Shown here one piece after another: positions 12,201 through 23,154 of a stretch of 64,000 nucleotides of DNA. The stretch comes from Stagonosporopsis chrysanthemi. Taxonomy: Eukaryota > Ascomycota > Dothideomycetes > Pleosporales > Didymellaceae. How positions within the stretch are numbered: position 1 is the stretch's first letter; the number at the start of each line of letters is the position of its first letter. Where the stretch lies: contig JAFISE010000075.1 in the NCBI GenBank assembly GCA_022560025.1, forward strand, positions 1-64,000. The letters are read 5' to 3'. A program made the position numbers and the translations under genes. Under the pieces are notes generated by a model, which worked only from the letters and a program-made list of their open reading frames with translations, was not told the origin of the DNA and made no database searches.

Positions 12201-14686
12201 CGCGGATAAATTACGCCTACCTATTAGTGACAGATGTTCCGCGACGGGACAGCCCAAAAAGGCATCACAGCTGACCATTGTCGTTATGCACGTCGCCGCT
12301 AATCTGTATCTGAGCAACCAACAGCCTGCACGGCGCTGTATATCGGTCGTTGGACTTCTATGAACAGCAGGCCGATGCAGAGCTGCAGCAGATCGACCTG
12401 CAACCTGCCTTGGACTGTGCTACTCAACATCGAGAGCCTGACTGGCGGTGGCAATACGACTGAATGTGCGAAAGACGAAGTACGCTCAGCATTGTGCAGG
12501 AATGTGTGCGGGTTGTAGAAGGAATTATGCATTCCGCGGATCCGCTGACGAGATGCATTAATCAGGACATGTTTCGGCGCGACTGTTGAATGTCGAGTGT
12601 GTTGCTGAGAATTGACGTTGGTAGGGACAGTTGGCGTTGAAATAGGGTTCTGTCTCCCTGGTCGACCAGCCAGGCCAGCACCAGCACTGCCCTCAGGGTT
12701 TCTCCGCACCCCGCTGCGAACGACTCGCTCGGAAGATTACAGTTTGGACAGGTCAAGGTCCCATGTCGCGATCGCAGACAAGGGAGCCGTGTACTCACAT
12801 GGTACCGCTGGACATGCGCATTGCATGTTCTTTCTCGAAGCCCGTCAACCAGAGTTTTGCACAGTTCTGTCCATGGTAGGGCCGCGTGTCGTGTGTCAGA
12901 ATTTGCGGATCATGTTCCATCACATCAGGGCGCAATAATCAGAATCAGGTTTGGGACGTCCTCGAGGCGGGGCGTATTTGCAATCTGCTATGATTGACAC
13001 CGACGCGCGAAGCAATCGCACCGAAAGCATTCTTCTGGTCGACGTCCGGCGCTGCTGCAGTGGTGATTTACCATGACAAGCGGCCAGGCGGTTCTTCGCC
13101 CGGCTGCTCGTGGATGTGGTGTGGTGTTCTAGCATGAAGTTGCAATCTTACTCGAAATAGGGCCCCAAGCAGCGACACGCAGAGGCCCGCCGCATTGACA
13201 CGCAGGGCCGCGACGGAGCCCCTGGAGGATCGCGGTGGTGCTCTGGGATGTTTCGGCGTCATGGCCCCGCGATCGCTCAGTGCCAGGGCCGATCAGGCGG
13301 TGCTGGCTGAGGGTGAGGGTGAGGCAGCATGCTGGCAGGCAGGCCCTCAGCCCGTCCTCCCGAGGCCATTACCGCAGCGATTGCATCGCGTGGGCGATCC
13401 GGGCCTAAGGCTGGAAAGGGTAACAAGCGGGCGTGCCTCGGCCAATAGAGACCTGTTGGGCAACGTTGGCAGACGAGCAGGCAGTGGGCCGTTTGGGCGC
13501 TACTCACCGGCGCCGGCGGCCAATGGGAATGCAGGCGGTGGGCCGCTCGCTGGTGGTGCAACTGCCAAACGGTGCACTAGAGACTCGATATTGCACACGG
13601 CAGCAGAATCGCCACACGTAGAGTGACGCGTCGAATGAGCGGCGGGCGGTGCGCAGGCTGGGGCGTGTGCGCGCAAAAGATAGTAACGTGCTGCAGGGGC
13701 GAAATTGAGACGCATAAGCAACAGGTGGAGGGGTCGCGCGGTAGCTATAGCAGCGCGCTGGTATAGGTCTGTTCTGTGTAGGGTTGCCTGTGGGTGTGTA
13801 TTGTAGGGTTGCGGCGGCCGTGGCGGTCGCGGCGAGGGCCCGCCGGACGAGTGCAGCGGAGAACGACCGCGACTGCGTGCTTGTCCCTCGCCATCGCCTT
13901 GTCGCCTCGTCGCCTCGCCGTCTCGTTGTGCTCGTCTCCCGGCGGCCCTAGCGCGACAGCGGCAGGTGCTAGAGGCAGGTGCTAGAGGCATATGGTCGCG
14001 CAGTTAATATCACCTATGACTACATACGCAGCGCTCTTTGGGGGTGCCGGCCTGCGCTGCTGCTGCAGTGCTGCTGATGGCAGGCAGTCCCAGAGAACCG
14101 TCCGCTAGCGAGCCTGTCAGACTGCCCCGTCGTGCGCCGCTTGGCGTGGCCTGTCTGGCTGGCTGTCTGGCTGTGGTCGGCCATGCCTTTCACCGCGATC
14201 GCAGGGCCCCACTGCGGTCGACGCGTGCTCCGCCCAGCAGCGCAGCCAGCAGTGCACTGAGTGCAGCCAGCAGACCAGCGGGCCAGCAGCGCCTCACCGC
14301 CCTCGGCTGCGCCAGCCGCTGCCTGCGCTGCCTGCCTGCGCCGCGCTCTCTGCTGCAAGACTCCAGTGCGCCGCGACGCCCGTCGCCAGTTCGCAGCGTG
14401 CACAAGGCCGTCGTGTATTCGCCGGCGATCCCTGATCCCGGCGCACACGCATCCGCGGGCTGGCGCGCTCAAAACAGCACCACGGCCGGGCGTGCATTAG
14501 CGGTTTGAGGACGTTGACGTTTATTTCACGGCCATCTCGGCGCTCTGGCGCTCTAAGCCAACTGCCCGTCTGCTGCGCGTGAAATTGCAGGCCAGCGCTA
14601 CTGCACCTGCTCCTGACCCTCGTCGGCCGGCGCTCAGACCAGTCTTCCCGGCATCCTTCGACCTCCAGCGCGCTCTCACAATCAAC
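6249..14686. other. 8.4-kb gene-poor region upstream of the MedA-like gene
   Basis: I find no open frame here with convincing coding character, no tRNA or rRNA, and no transposase or reverse-transcriptase motif. The longest frames (minus 10133-10606, 157 codons, with one hydrophobic stretch near its C-terminal end; minus 7681-8157; minus 13500-13991) are short, have no recognisable domain and overlap open frames on the other strand. The proximal end (about 13.2-14.7 kb) is very GC-rich and CpG-rich, with local C/T-rich stretches, as in long 5' leaders. The best reading is a large cis-regulatory and leader region for the downstream developmental regulator, possibly with non-coding transcripts or fast-evolving orphan genes. 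Confidence 0.45.
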
Positions 14687-15810
14687 ATGTCGCTGTCGCA
14701 TGCCCCAGATAGGGCCCGGAAGTATAAGGAAGACCCGGCGCCTGTAGCGTCGCAGAAGATGGTGAGTCGACTCTGCTTCCCTGCCCTCTCCTCGTCGCAT
14801 ACACTCGCTTCGCCGCACCCCCCCATCGGCCCTACTGCACTGGCACCCTCGACCGTTGGAGTTTGACCTTTCGCGCGCGCCCACAGCCGTGATCCGTCGC
14901 TGTCACCGCTCCTGTTGGCTTCATCCTCGTTCCTTTTGCAGCCTGCAGCAGCCTCTGCACGCCGCGTCCACACGCCTGCCCCCAGCGCGGCCACCCAGCA
15001 CCCACAACCTGGCTCGACCCAGCTCGGGCGCCCTCAGACTACATGGTATGCCCTCCCCCGCCAAGTGGCCCTGGTACACACCGTAGCTGGTGGCAGGGCT
15101 GCGACCCAAGCTCCCCGACCGCACCCCCCTGTCGGCCCTGTCGCACCTCTGCTGGACGCCTGGTCGCGCTGCTTTCTCTCCGCCGCGTCTTGTCACTCAG
15201 CGCGCCGCAGCGGCATCCCTGCCACCAGCTCGACCTGCGCGCCCACCGCCCTCTGTGCTGTCAACGTCGCCGCGACGCTGCTAGCCTGCCCTTCCTGCCC
15301 TATAACTAAACCCTACCGTCCTGTCTCTTTCCAGACCCTGCTCCTCGCCTAGAGATCACTGCCGCCTTGCACATCGGCGCACATCACTGCCCCGCATCTC
15401 GGCCTCGAAGCTTGCTCCGTTGTTCTTGTACCTTGCACCTGCACCCGCACCCTCGTCTGTTTGTTCCTGCACCGCCGCCGACTCGTCTTACCGTCTCTAC
15501 AATTGTTTGCGCGACCATCGTTGCTGACCGCATCCGCTTAGCAGCACCACCCCCACCCGGCCCAGGGCCTGCCGCCGCCAAACCACCACCCTCACCATCC
15601 ACAGCACCCCAGGCCTGCCCAAGTCCAGCACCACCACCACCAGCCGCACCCCAGCTCGCCGCACCAACCCCCGCCAAACCAGAGCCCCGCGCAAGGACAC
15701 TACCCCTCGCCCCATCCGTCTCACTCCCAGGGCCCGCCGCCGCACCAATCGCCCTACGTGCAGCAGATCCAGGGACCTCCACCGCCACCGCAGCAGCAGC
15801 AGCAGCAACA

Positions 15811-15847
<37 letters not shown>

Positions 15848-18230
15848 CAAGAAGTTCCGTACTACCAGGCGCACCCGAGCCCTTATAGCACCAACAGTGC
15901 GCCGAGCAACTATTCGTCTTCAGGTATGTTTTCATTCATTCCATTCGAATCCTGTCCATGACGCGTCAAGAGCCGAGCAAACGCGTCGCGGTCTCGTACA
16001 AACAAACTGAACCCTGCTGACATGATCTAGAAACACCTGAGCTCATGGCCGCCGCAACCATGAACCGGACGGGGTTCCCTCCAATCTCATACCACACACC
16101 TCAGTCTAACTCTCCTGCATCTGTTCAGTCACCACAGCATGACCAGCATGGAAGGCCAATCTACGGTCAGCCACCCAGCCAGATGCCCCAGTCAATGTAC
16201 TACACACCATATGCTTCTGCGCCCGTGCCTCAGCAATCACCATACAACCAGCACCAATCCTCTGCTCCGCAACAGCCCATGGCATCCAACCCTCTTTTGA
16301 TGTCTCACCAGCAAGGCCAGCACATGCAGCACCCCCACCAGCCGCATCCACGTACGCCAGGCATGAGTGGAAGCCCGAAGCCGCAGCTGTCACAAACACC
16401 GCTTCAGCGCCCACCATCAGGGCTGGGTCCGCCTCAGCAGCAGCCACAGGCACCTCCAGTCGGCACACCAAATATGCACCAAGGTCCACCAGCAGGGCCC
16501 GGCGTCAACCCCAACGCTGCGCCTGGACCCATTCCTGCGACAACACCACTTGTTGTTCGACAGGACCAGAACGGTGTTCAGTGGATTGCTTTTGAGTACT
16601 CGCGCGATCGCGTCAAGATGGAGTACACAATTCGATGCGATGTAGAGTCGATCAATGTTGATGAGCTTCCCCAAGATTTCAGGACCGAGAACTGCGTCTA
16701 CCCGCGCGCATGCTGCGCAAAGGATTCCTATAAGGGCAATCGTCTTCACTACGAGACTGAGTGCAACACAGTCGGCTGGGCATTGGCACAGTTGAACCCA
16801 TGCTTGAGGGGCAAGCGCGGGCTTATTCAACGCGCCGTTGACAGCTGGCGCAACAGCAACCAAGATCCTCGATTGAGGAGTCGTCGCGTAAGGAGAATGG
16901 CGAAGATGACGACACGAAAGGCCCAGTCCAACACACACGGTGCCCACATGGCTGGACCAGGTGGCCCTGGAGCACCCAACTCGGCAGCTTTGGCCGCACC
17001 ACCGCGCCAGTCCAACATGGGTATGGGTGCCCCACAGATGCACCACCACCACGATCACCCAGGAGGACCACAGGGAGGACCGGATGATGTTAGCGGTATG
17101 TTTCACCAGATGAGTTGATGTGTTAAGCGCAATTGTTGGATGTTAAATGATACCTCTGTCCTTTCTGCACTGCATGTATATTACACACTCCTTGATGTAA
17201 TACCCCTTCGGAGTAGCTACCCTATGCCTGTACGCAATGCTTGTATACACCCCCGCATCGCATTGATGCACACATATTTGGTTTAGCGCAGCGGATGGGG
17301 ACGATCACAGCTTATAGAATGTGCAAGCTAACTCTTCTTTGTTCACAGGCAATGAGTATTCGGAGGCACACACACATCACCATCAAGCCCCGAACGGAAC
17401 GCAGTCGCCAAGCGACGTGCGTCAAACGCAAAACTTCTACCCTCAATTCCCTTCGGGCGAGTCAGTGGCAAGCTCCAGCGGCTTGCCGCCAACTCACGAA
17501 GATATGAAGTATCCACCCCCGCCACCGCATGCGGCTGGTGTCCCGGTGTCTAAGCAGCAGGAGCAGGATGAAGAGGAGAGGAAGCTAGCTATGTTCGGCG
17601 ACCTCCCCGAGTCAAAGCGCCGCAAGTTCATCTTGGTAGACGACGCGCAGCGTGGTACTAGAGTCCGCGTGCGAGTTACTCTCGACACTGTCAAGATGGA
17701 GGAGATGCCCGACTCTTACCGCAAGTCGAACTCTGTGTTCCCTCGCAGCTACTTTGCCATGCAGATGACCTCGCCACCAGCCAGCCCGCGCGGCAGCAAG
17801 GTCTTCGCGGATGAACCAGATGTCGAGAGTGACCCCAGTTTCCCTTTGTCTGGCTCAACGACCGTCGTTGTGCCGTCTCTCGACGGCGAGGCTCGTGTAC
17901 CGAAGCCCCGTCTCACAAGGGCTAAGCGCTCCAAGGAGATTACGTTGAACGATCTCGGCTACCGCATGAGCTGGAGCCAGAGCCGTGTCTTCGCCGGCAG
18001 GACATTGTTTCTACAAAAGTCTCGTAAGTGCTTGCCTCAAGGATTGAGTGGTATTGAAACTAACCTTGTGAACAGTCGATGCCTATCGTAACAAGATGCG
18101 AAGCAGCATGATGGGCCAAGGCCAAGACGTGACCCAAGTAGCGCCACACTTTGAGACGCGTGTCGGGAAGCGAAGGTGGAATGACAGAATCGAGCGAAAC
18201 AAGAAATCGAGGCGCGATGGCTCTCCTTAA
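14687..18230 (+). CDS. medA: Medusa (MedA/Ren1/Acr1)-like developmental transcription regulator
   Basis: This is a putative nuclear regulator of conidiophore and spore development; the assignment rests on remembered family features, not a search. Exons are 14687-14761, 15542-15923, 16031-17095, 17349-18023 and 18076-18230 (783 aa, phases consistent). The N-terminal half is His/Pro/Gln-rich with 20 consecutive Gln codons (15791-15850). Conserved module one follows QNGVQWIAFEYSRDRVKMEY and includes a Cys-rich stretch (ENCVYPRACCAKDSY) and LRGKRGLIQRAVDSW, ending in a basic cluster (RLRSRRVRRMAKMTTRK). Module two includes RRKFILVDDAQRGTRVRVRV and MPDSYRKSNSVFPRSYF. The C-terminus is basic (KRRWNDRIERNKKSRR). 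There is no classical DNA-binding fold. Exon 1 is the least certain part: its donor GTGAGT and the acceptor CGCTTAG are 780 bp apart, and extra or alternative 5' exons are possible. The 253-bp intron 17096-17348 is also long. Confidence 0.62.
15791..15850 (+). repeat. in-frame CAG/CAA polyglutamine tract
   Basis: Twenty consecutive glutamine codons lie in exon 2 of the MedA-like gene, mostly CAG with scattered CAA interruptions. The interruptions should stabilise the tract compared with pure CAG. Glutamine-rich N-termini are common in fungal transcription regulators. Confidence 0.95.
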
Positions 18231-21200
18231 GAGCTTTCCGCTGCAGCGGCCAGGATGCAAGCCCTGGTCGCGGATGACCGTTGCGGTCTCCACTTTTCCG
18301 GCTCTTTACAGGGACCCCCTACAGAACGACCGGGGAAGGCTACTGCTTTCGACACTTGATACAATTCTTTCAGGACAGGACCTTGTTCTGGATGGATGCT
18401 CGATGTAGTGTCTCAGGATATTGCCTGATGTTTCAGGCTATCTTGCTTTTCTTCTTGAACCTCAAGCTCTCGGGTGCATTTGTGCACCCTCACGATCGGC
18501 ATAAGATACCCTCATCGCAAGTAACGATCCCTTGCAAGCTCCATAAAATGTGTTTTTTTGTTCTATAGCGGCGTTGGACTGCGACTGCGGCCCACTGCGC
18601 GACTTCGGCGTTCTCATAAGGCTCCATTGTAATGATGGCGGACGATTGTGCATTCAGCGAGTCATGGAAGTAGCCGGCGCATTTCGCGGTCATGTATTGG
18701 TATATCATGGTTTCGTGTCTTTATCATTCGGTAGGTTGATCTCTCTTGATCGACCAAAAACACATACATATAATTAGACATGATGCGTTCATTGACGTTA
18801 CTACCACTGTGCGATACATACTTGAACAGCAAAAACAGCCACTTCGATGGGCGCATGTTTTCATCATCATGACTTGATTTGATACACAGTATAACGCACA
18901 CTATCCACGAAACTGGTGTATGTATCAGCTCGCGGAGCACGTACCCAGATGCAGCATCTTCATATCACGCAATCTCTCACAGGTTCAATCTAGACTTGGC
19001 CCTCTTTTCACTACAGAATCCTTCGGCCTCTGCGCAGCCAATGACTGGTAACGAGACGGCACGGCGCGACAGACTGGGAATGGCACTGACCAATCTGTTT
19101 CTCCACGACTGCAGACCGCCTTGCAATATACCCGCACCAACGCCGACTTTCCCAGCAGTCGTGCGAACAGCTTGACGATGGGATCCTGGAAGTCGAAACT
19201 AGAGCCAGCGTGGGGGGGGGGGGGGGCTGCTAGACTCGTCCATCTGACAAGCTGGGTCATGCCGGTTCGAGAGACTCAGGCACAGAGACAAGAAAATGTG
19301 AAGGAGGGTCGCACACGCGCGCGGTAAGGGCAGCGTGCGTCGTTGGCATGCGCCGGGGAAGACGCTGCACACGTGTTGTGTGCAACGGCGCACATGGGCG
19401 TTTGCACGAGCGGCGCACAAGACGGTGCTTTTGGGTGATACGATGGTTGCACAAAAGTCTGGCTGCTCCTCGGGTTGCGCCCGGAGCTGCAGGCAGGTGG
19501 GATGGGATGGGGGGCACCGGGGGAGACGTGGTGCATGGGTGCTTGCACCCGAAACGAGATATCATCAGTGCGTCGAGCGATGCGATGAGATGAGATGTAA
19601 CGTAGAGCGGGTCTTCGAAAAGGTTTCCTAACTCGTTTGGAGATGCAGCGTGGGACTTGCCTTTTTTCCTTTGCTCTTTTCTCCGTGCGCCCGCATCGGG
19701 AAGGAAGTGCTTCTGTTCTGGCCACCTGATCTGCACACACGGTGCAGTTCAATACAATACATTTGAGCCTTGCACTCGATATCTCGCAGCAATGTAGTGA
19801 CTGCCTTGAGTGCCGTCATTGGCTGCGGCACGCACACCTGCCAACCAGTGTCCGCTCGTCGCGAAAACACACCCGCTGTTCAGACAAAGAACGGCCGCAA
19901 CAAGCGTTCTGCCCCGCACTTGCATGGCGCCACGTAAACTCTAACACGAGAGCAGTTCGGCCTTGGACACGGCGGCAGGGATTGCGCGCGGACGTTGCCG
20001 CGCCGCGGCCTGTCAGTCGCAAAACGTGCCCAGATGCCTGTCTCGTCAGCGCTGCAGGCGCCTCGCATCGCGTCGCCGGGGCTGCGATTGGGCGGCTCGC
20101 GCTCTCGGCGTTGCAGGGCGCGAGAACAGGCGTTCTGCCTGTGTGTGGGTGGCGGTCGCTGCCGATGCCAAAGAATGCAAGATACCGGCAGTTGGCAATT
20201 CAAGCAGGGCCGACCGATATACTGTGTATGTAGTGCATTGCTCTTCCGCGCCTGCCAGTCCGGTCTTATCAGAACGAGTGTGCGTGCTGTGCCTGCTCAT
20301 GTTCATGTTCGTGTCCATGGCCATGGTCACGTCCTGGTCTGCGCTCCATTCTGTCCCGTGTGCATGCAACCCGAGAGCACTGTGCTTGGGCGGATGCACA
20401 AGACCTAGCCAGCTCTGAATCGTGTTGAAAGTACAAAAGATTGCGCTCGCAAGGAGCACCTCGCCAGATCTCCCCGGCCACGCAATCCTCTGATGAGTGT
20501 GACAACATCCAAACTTCTCAGAAATGTGTGTAAGTGGGGCCGTGGCAAGAAAATAGTTTGGATTAGAGGAGGCCGGGTGAGCGGTTGAAACGTCGCGGGT
20601 TAATGATATCGAAGCTCCAATACGGGCGATAGGAGACTGGGCTCGGAATGGTACGATTGTGCGTGGAGAAGGTTCGGAGTGAACGTGTCCGGTGAGCAAG
20701 AAGAGAAGGTCCAACTGCGGTGACCCTGCGAGATGGGGGATTGTAAGCAATTTGTAAGTTGGAAGTCTAACCTGTGTCCGTGCTGGCGAGTCATAGTGGA
20801 GGAAGCAGTGCACGTTCATTTTTTATCAAGTATGTTAGCCGACTGAAATCGTATCAAGAGTGACATGGTATTAGTCTGGATAATCTTTGGCCGCAGGTAG
20901 CGAATAGGGACGAGAGTCCGGAATGCCTCTTGCCCAGTCCACTGTTGTCTGCACATGCATTTGACGCTGTGCCGCATAGCTTGGTTATCTTCTCCACACA
21001 GCAAAGATTTCCTGCGTAAGGACAAAGCCCAAAGCATCTACCTGAGACATACATCTGTCCTTGCTAGCACAGTGAAGTGGTGAGATTAACTGAGGTCGAG
21101 AGGATATGTGTGACCGCTCTCCAAAGGAACGACACAATCACCGAGCTCCATGTGAATATCCAAACACGTGGTTTGGATGTCAACGAGTCTTGAAAGATGG

Positions 21201-21727
21201 TTATCTATATCGCCTTCATATCCGCTCCGTGATGCATGCATCTCCCACCCTCTATGTGGATCGAGGAGGATTGATCGCCCATTTGATACTCTGACCTGAC
21301 CCGCCAGCTACTATCTTTCGAACGTGCACAACTATCCTTCATACTCCTCTTGCTGCTTTCGTGTCGTCCAGTCGGTCGCGTTATGTTCTAAAAACAACAC
21401 CGTCACGAGTGTTCATCTTGAGTAGCATACAGCGACATTTGTTCTTTGCACCGAGCATGTCGGTAGATCATAACAAGTGCGGGCGGACAGGATCCATGCG
21501 TATCTCCTCAATCCTCTCGAGCATTGTGTTGACAGTTCATTAGTGACTGTGATATTCAAATTCAGAAGAGCAAGGCATACCCGCACTTGGAGTCCACTGG
21601 CCGTGTCGAGGTTGCTTGCGTTGAGTCGAGCAAATCCAGCACTGCACAACACGGCAGCACTCAGGTCAACATCAGCAAGTCACGGCCGAACAAAACGCAG
21701 TGGATTCAAGCAAAGACCTCACAGCAC
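18231..21727. other. 3.5-kb intergenic region with no supported gene
   Basis: This region lies between the 3' end of the MedA-like gene and the 3' end of the CinA-type gene, so it has no obvious promoter role for either. Frames such as plus 19742-20233 and minus 20046-20819 are arginine/cysteine/histidine-rich translations with no domain and overlap frames on the opposite strand. A 15-nt G homopolymer sits at 19212-19226. I see no RNA gene. Confidence 0.45.
19212..19226 (+). repeat. poly-G homopolymer (G15)
   Basis: Fifteen consecutive G on the plus strand lie in a gene-free stretch. Such tracts are prone to length change and to sequencing or assembly error, so the exact count is uncertain. 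Confidence 0.85.
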
Positions 21728-22530
21728 TCAGCTCGCAAAAGCCCCCACGGCAGCGCCCTCCGTCTTGCCATCCCCAGGCACGAGCTCCACCCCCTCCTCC
21801 CCCTCCTCCTCCTTTCCCTTCTTGCCCCCACCCCCCTCCACCACCCCCAGAATAGCATCCCTAACCAGCGTCAACGCCTCAACCGCAAACCTCACCATAT
21901 TGCCCTCCCTGTCCGTACTCCGCGTCTCCACCTCCCTCGTCACCGTCCCCGCATCCGCACTAACAGCAAGCGCCACATACCCGGGGGTGCGATTGCGAGT
22001 GTTGCCGCCCGTGGGGCCCGCGGTCCCGCTCTCGGCCACGGCATACGTGCAGCCCAGCTTCGCGCGGGCGTTGTCGGCGAGCAGCGTGACGACGGCAGGC
22101 GTGGGGCCCTTGTACGACGCTGTGTCGGCGTCGGTCCAGCCCACGAAGGCTTTGCGCGACGGCAGTGTGTAGAGGGTGAGGCCGCCGCCGTAGAAGGAGG
22201 AGGCGCCGGGGAAGGAGAGGAGCGAGGAGGAAATGAGGCCGCCGGCTGCCTTTGGGGGGAGTCAGTGGGTGGTTTGGTGGAGGGGGGGGGGGGGGGCGTG
22301 TTCATGGAAGCTGGAGGACTGACGGTTTCGGCTACGCAGATTGTTTCCTTGCGCTCTTTGAGGAGGGCTGCCACATCTTTCACTATCTCACGGAGCTCCG
22401 GCGGGGGGAAGGAGGAGGTTGACATTGTGGATTTGGGTGCTGGGGATGTGCTGGGTCTTGCGATTGAGTTGGCCAAGAGTGCCAGACGGTGTTCTGCGGT
22501 AGCTCTGCGAAGGACTGAGAAGGATTGCAT
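21728..22530 (-). CDS. CinA C-terminal-like nicotinamide-nucleotide amidase (PncC type)
   Basis: This is a predicted stand-alone CinA C-terminal domain, the family that deamidates NMN to nicotinic acid mononucleotide in bacteria. Exons are 22324-22530 and 21728-22249, with a 74-bp phase-0 intron between; the product is 242 aa. Family hallmarks are KERKETICVAETAAGGLISS (spanning the splice junction), the substrate-loop stretch KAFVGWTD, and AVAESGTAGPTGGNTRNRTP, which matches the family's A-x-S-G-x-A-G-P pattern. The last 30 residues or so are Gly/Glu/Lys-rich low complexity. The first 35 residues (starting MQSFSVLRRATAEHRLALLA) are basic and nearly free of acids, like a mitochondrial presequence. 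If they are instead leader sequence, the start is the in-frame ATG at 22423-22425. The intron carries a C14 run on the coding strand. Confidence 0.85.
22283..22296 (+). repeat. poly-G (C14 on coding strand) inside the CinA-gene intron
   Basis: Fourteen consecutive G on the plus strand lie within the intron 22250-22323, so on the transcribed strand's RNA this is a C14 run between donor and acceptor. It could affect splicing or vary in length between strains. The count may be affected by sequencing error. Confidence 0.85.
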
Positions 22531-23154
22531 AAGTTCGCAAGTGCAACTGTGGATTGGTAAGGGATTGTGGGGTAGCTATGTAGCTGTCCAGAAGTGGTGA
22601 CGACATGTGGGGTAGCTGCAGTAAAGCTTCAGCTCTGGCTCCTGTTGAAGGCACATGAACACAAGAAACGACATATAGATTAGGACAGCGACCCAAGGCC
22701 GAACAGATGTATTTGCTAGATATTGCTGCGTCCGAAAACATTGACTAGCCCGTAAGGCTCCAAAACCCGAATCCTGAAGACGCAAAAACGTAAACTTGCA
22801 TCGGCCGTTAGAGAACCGTGAAGAACAGATGACTCCCTTCCAATTGTAGCCTAAGGATAAATGATAGCCACCGTAGCGCAGGAAAACAAACCCTTGCTGC
22901 CCATGAAGAGCGAGCCACCAACGCCGGAGTATCCAAATATGCCATCCAATTGCCCCATAATGGGTATCATAAGCCCGATAGCAATGCCACCACCCAGTAC
23001 AAAGCAGGATAATGATGTGATGGTACATGACTCAACTTAGTCTGCTTCAGCCAATATAGAGTCGATAACTAGATATATCGTGGGTAAGTGTGTGCCGTGT
23101 GGTATTATGCGCCAAGCTACCTGTTGGCGTGGAGCGGGGCTTGACTGCCTCGGC
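22531..23154. promoter_or_regulatory. intergenic, CinA-gene promoter and adenylate cyclase 3' end
   Basis: This is 624 bp between two genes on the same (minus) strand. It holds the 3' UTR of adenylate cyclase and the promoter of the CinA-type gene. No coding or RNA feature is seen. Confidence 0.5.

Noticed and set aside
12299..12938. Overlapping frames of 136 codons (minus) and 108 codons (plus)
   Set aside because: There is no domain, no splice partners and unremarkable composition; treated as part of the gene-poor region.
21587..22600. Plus-strand 337-codon frame
   Set aside because: It is antisense to the well-supported CinA-type gene, reads through its intron, and is Pro/His/Ser or Gly/Glu-rich as expected of a shadow frame.
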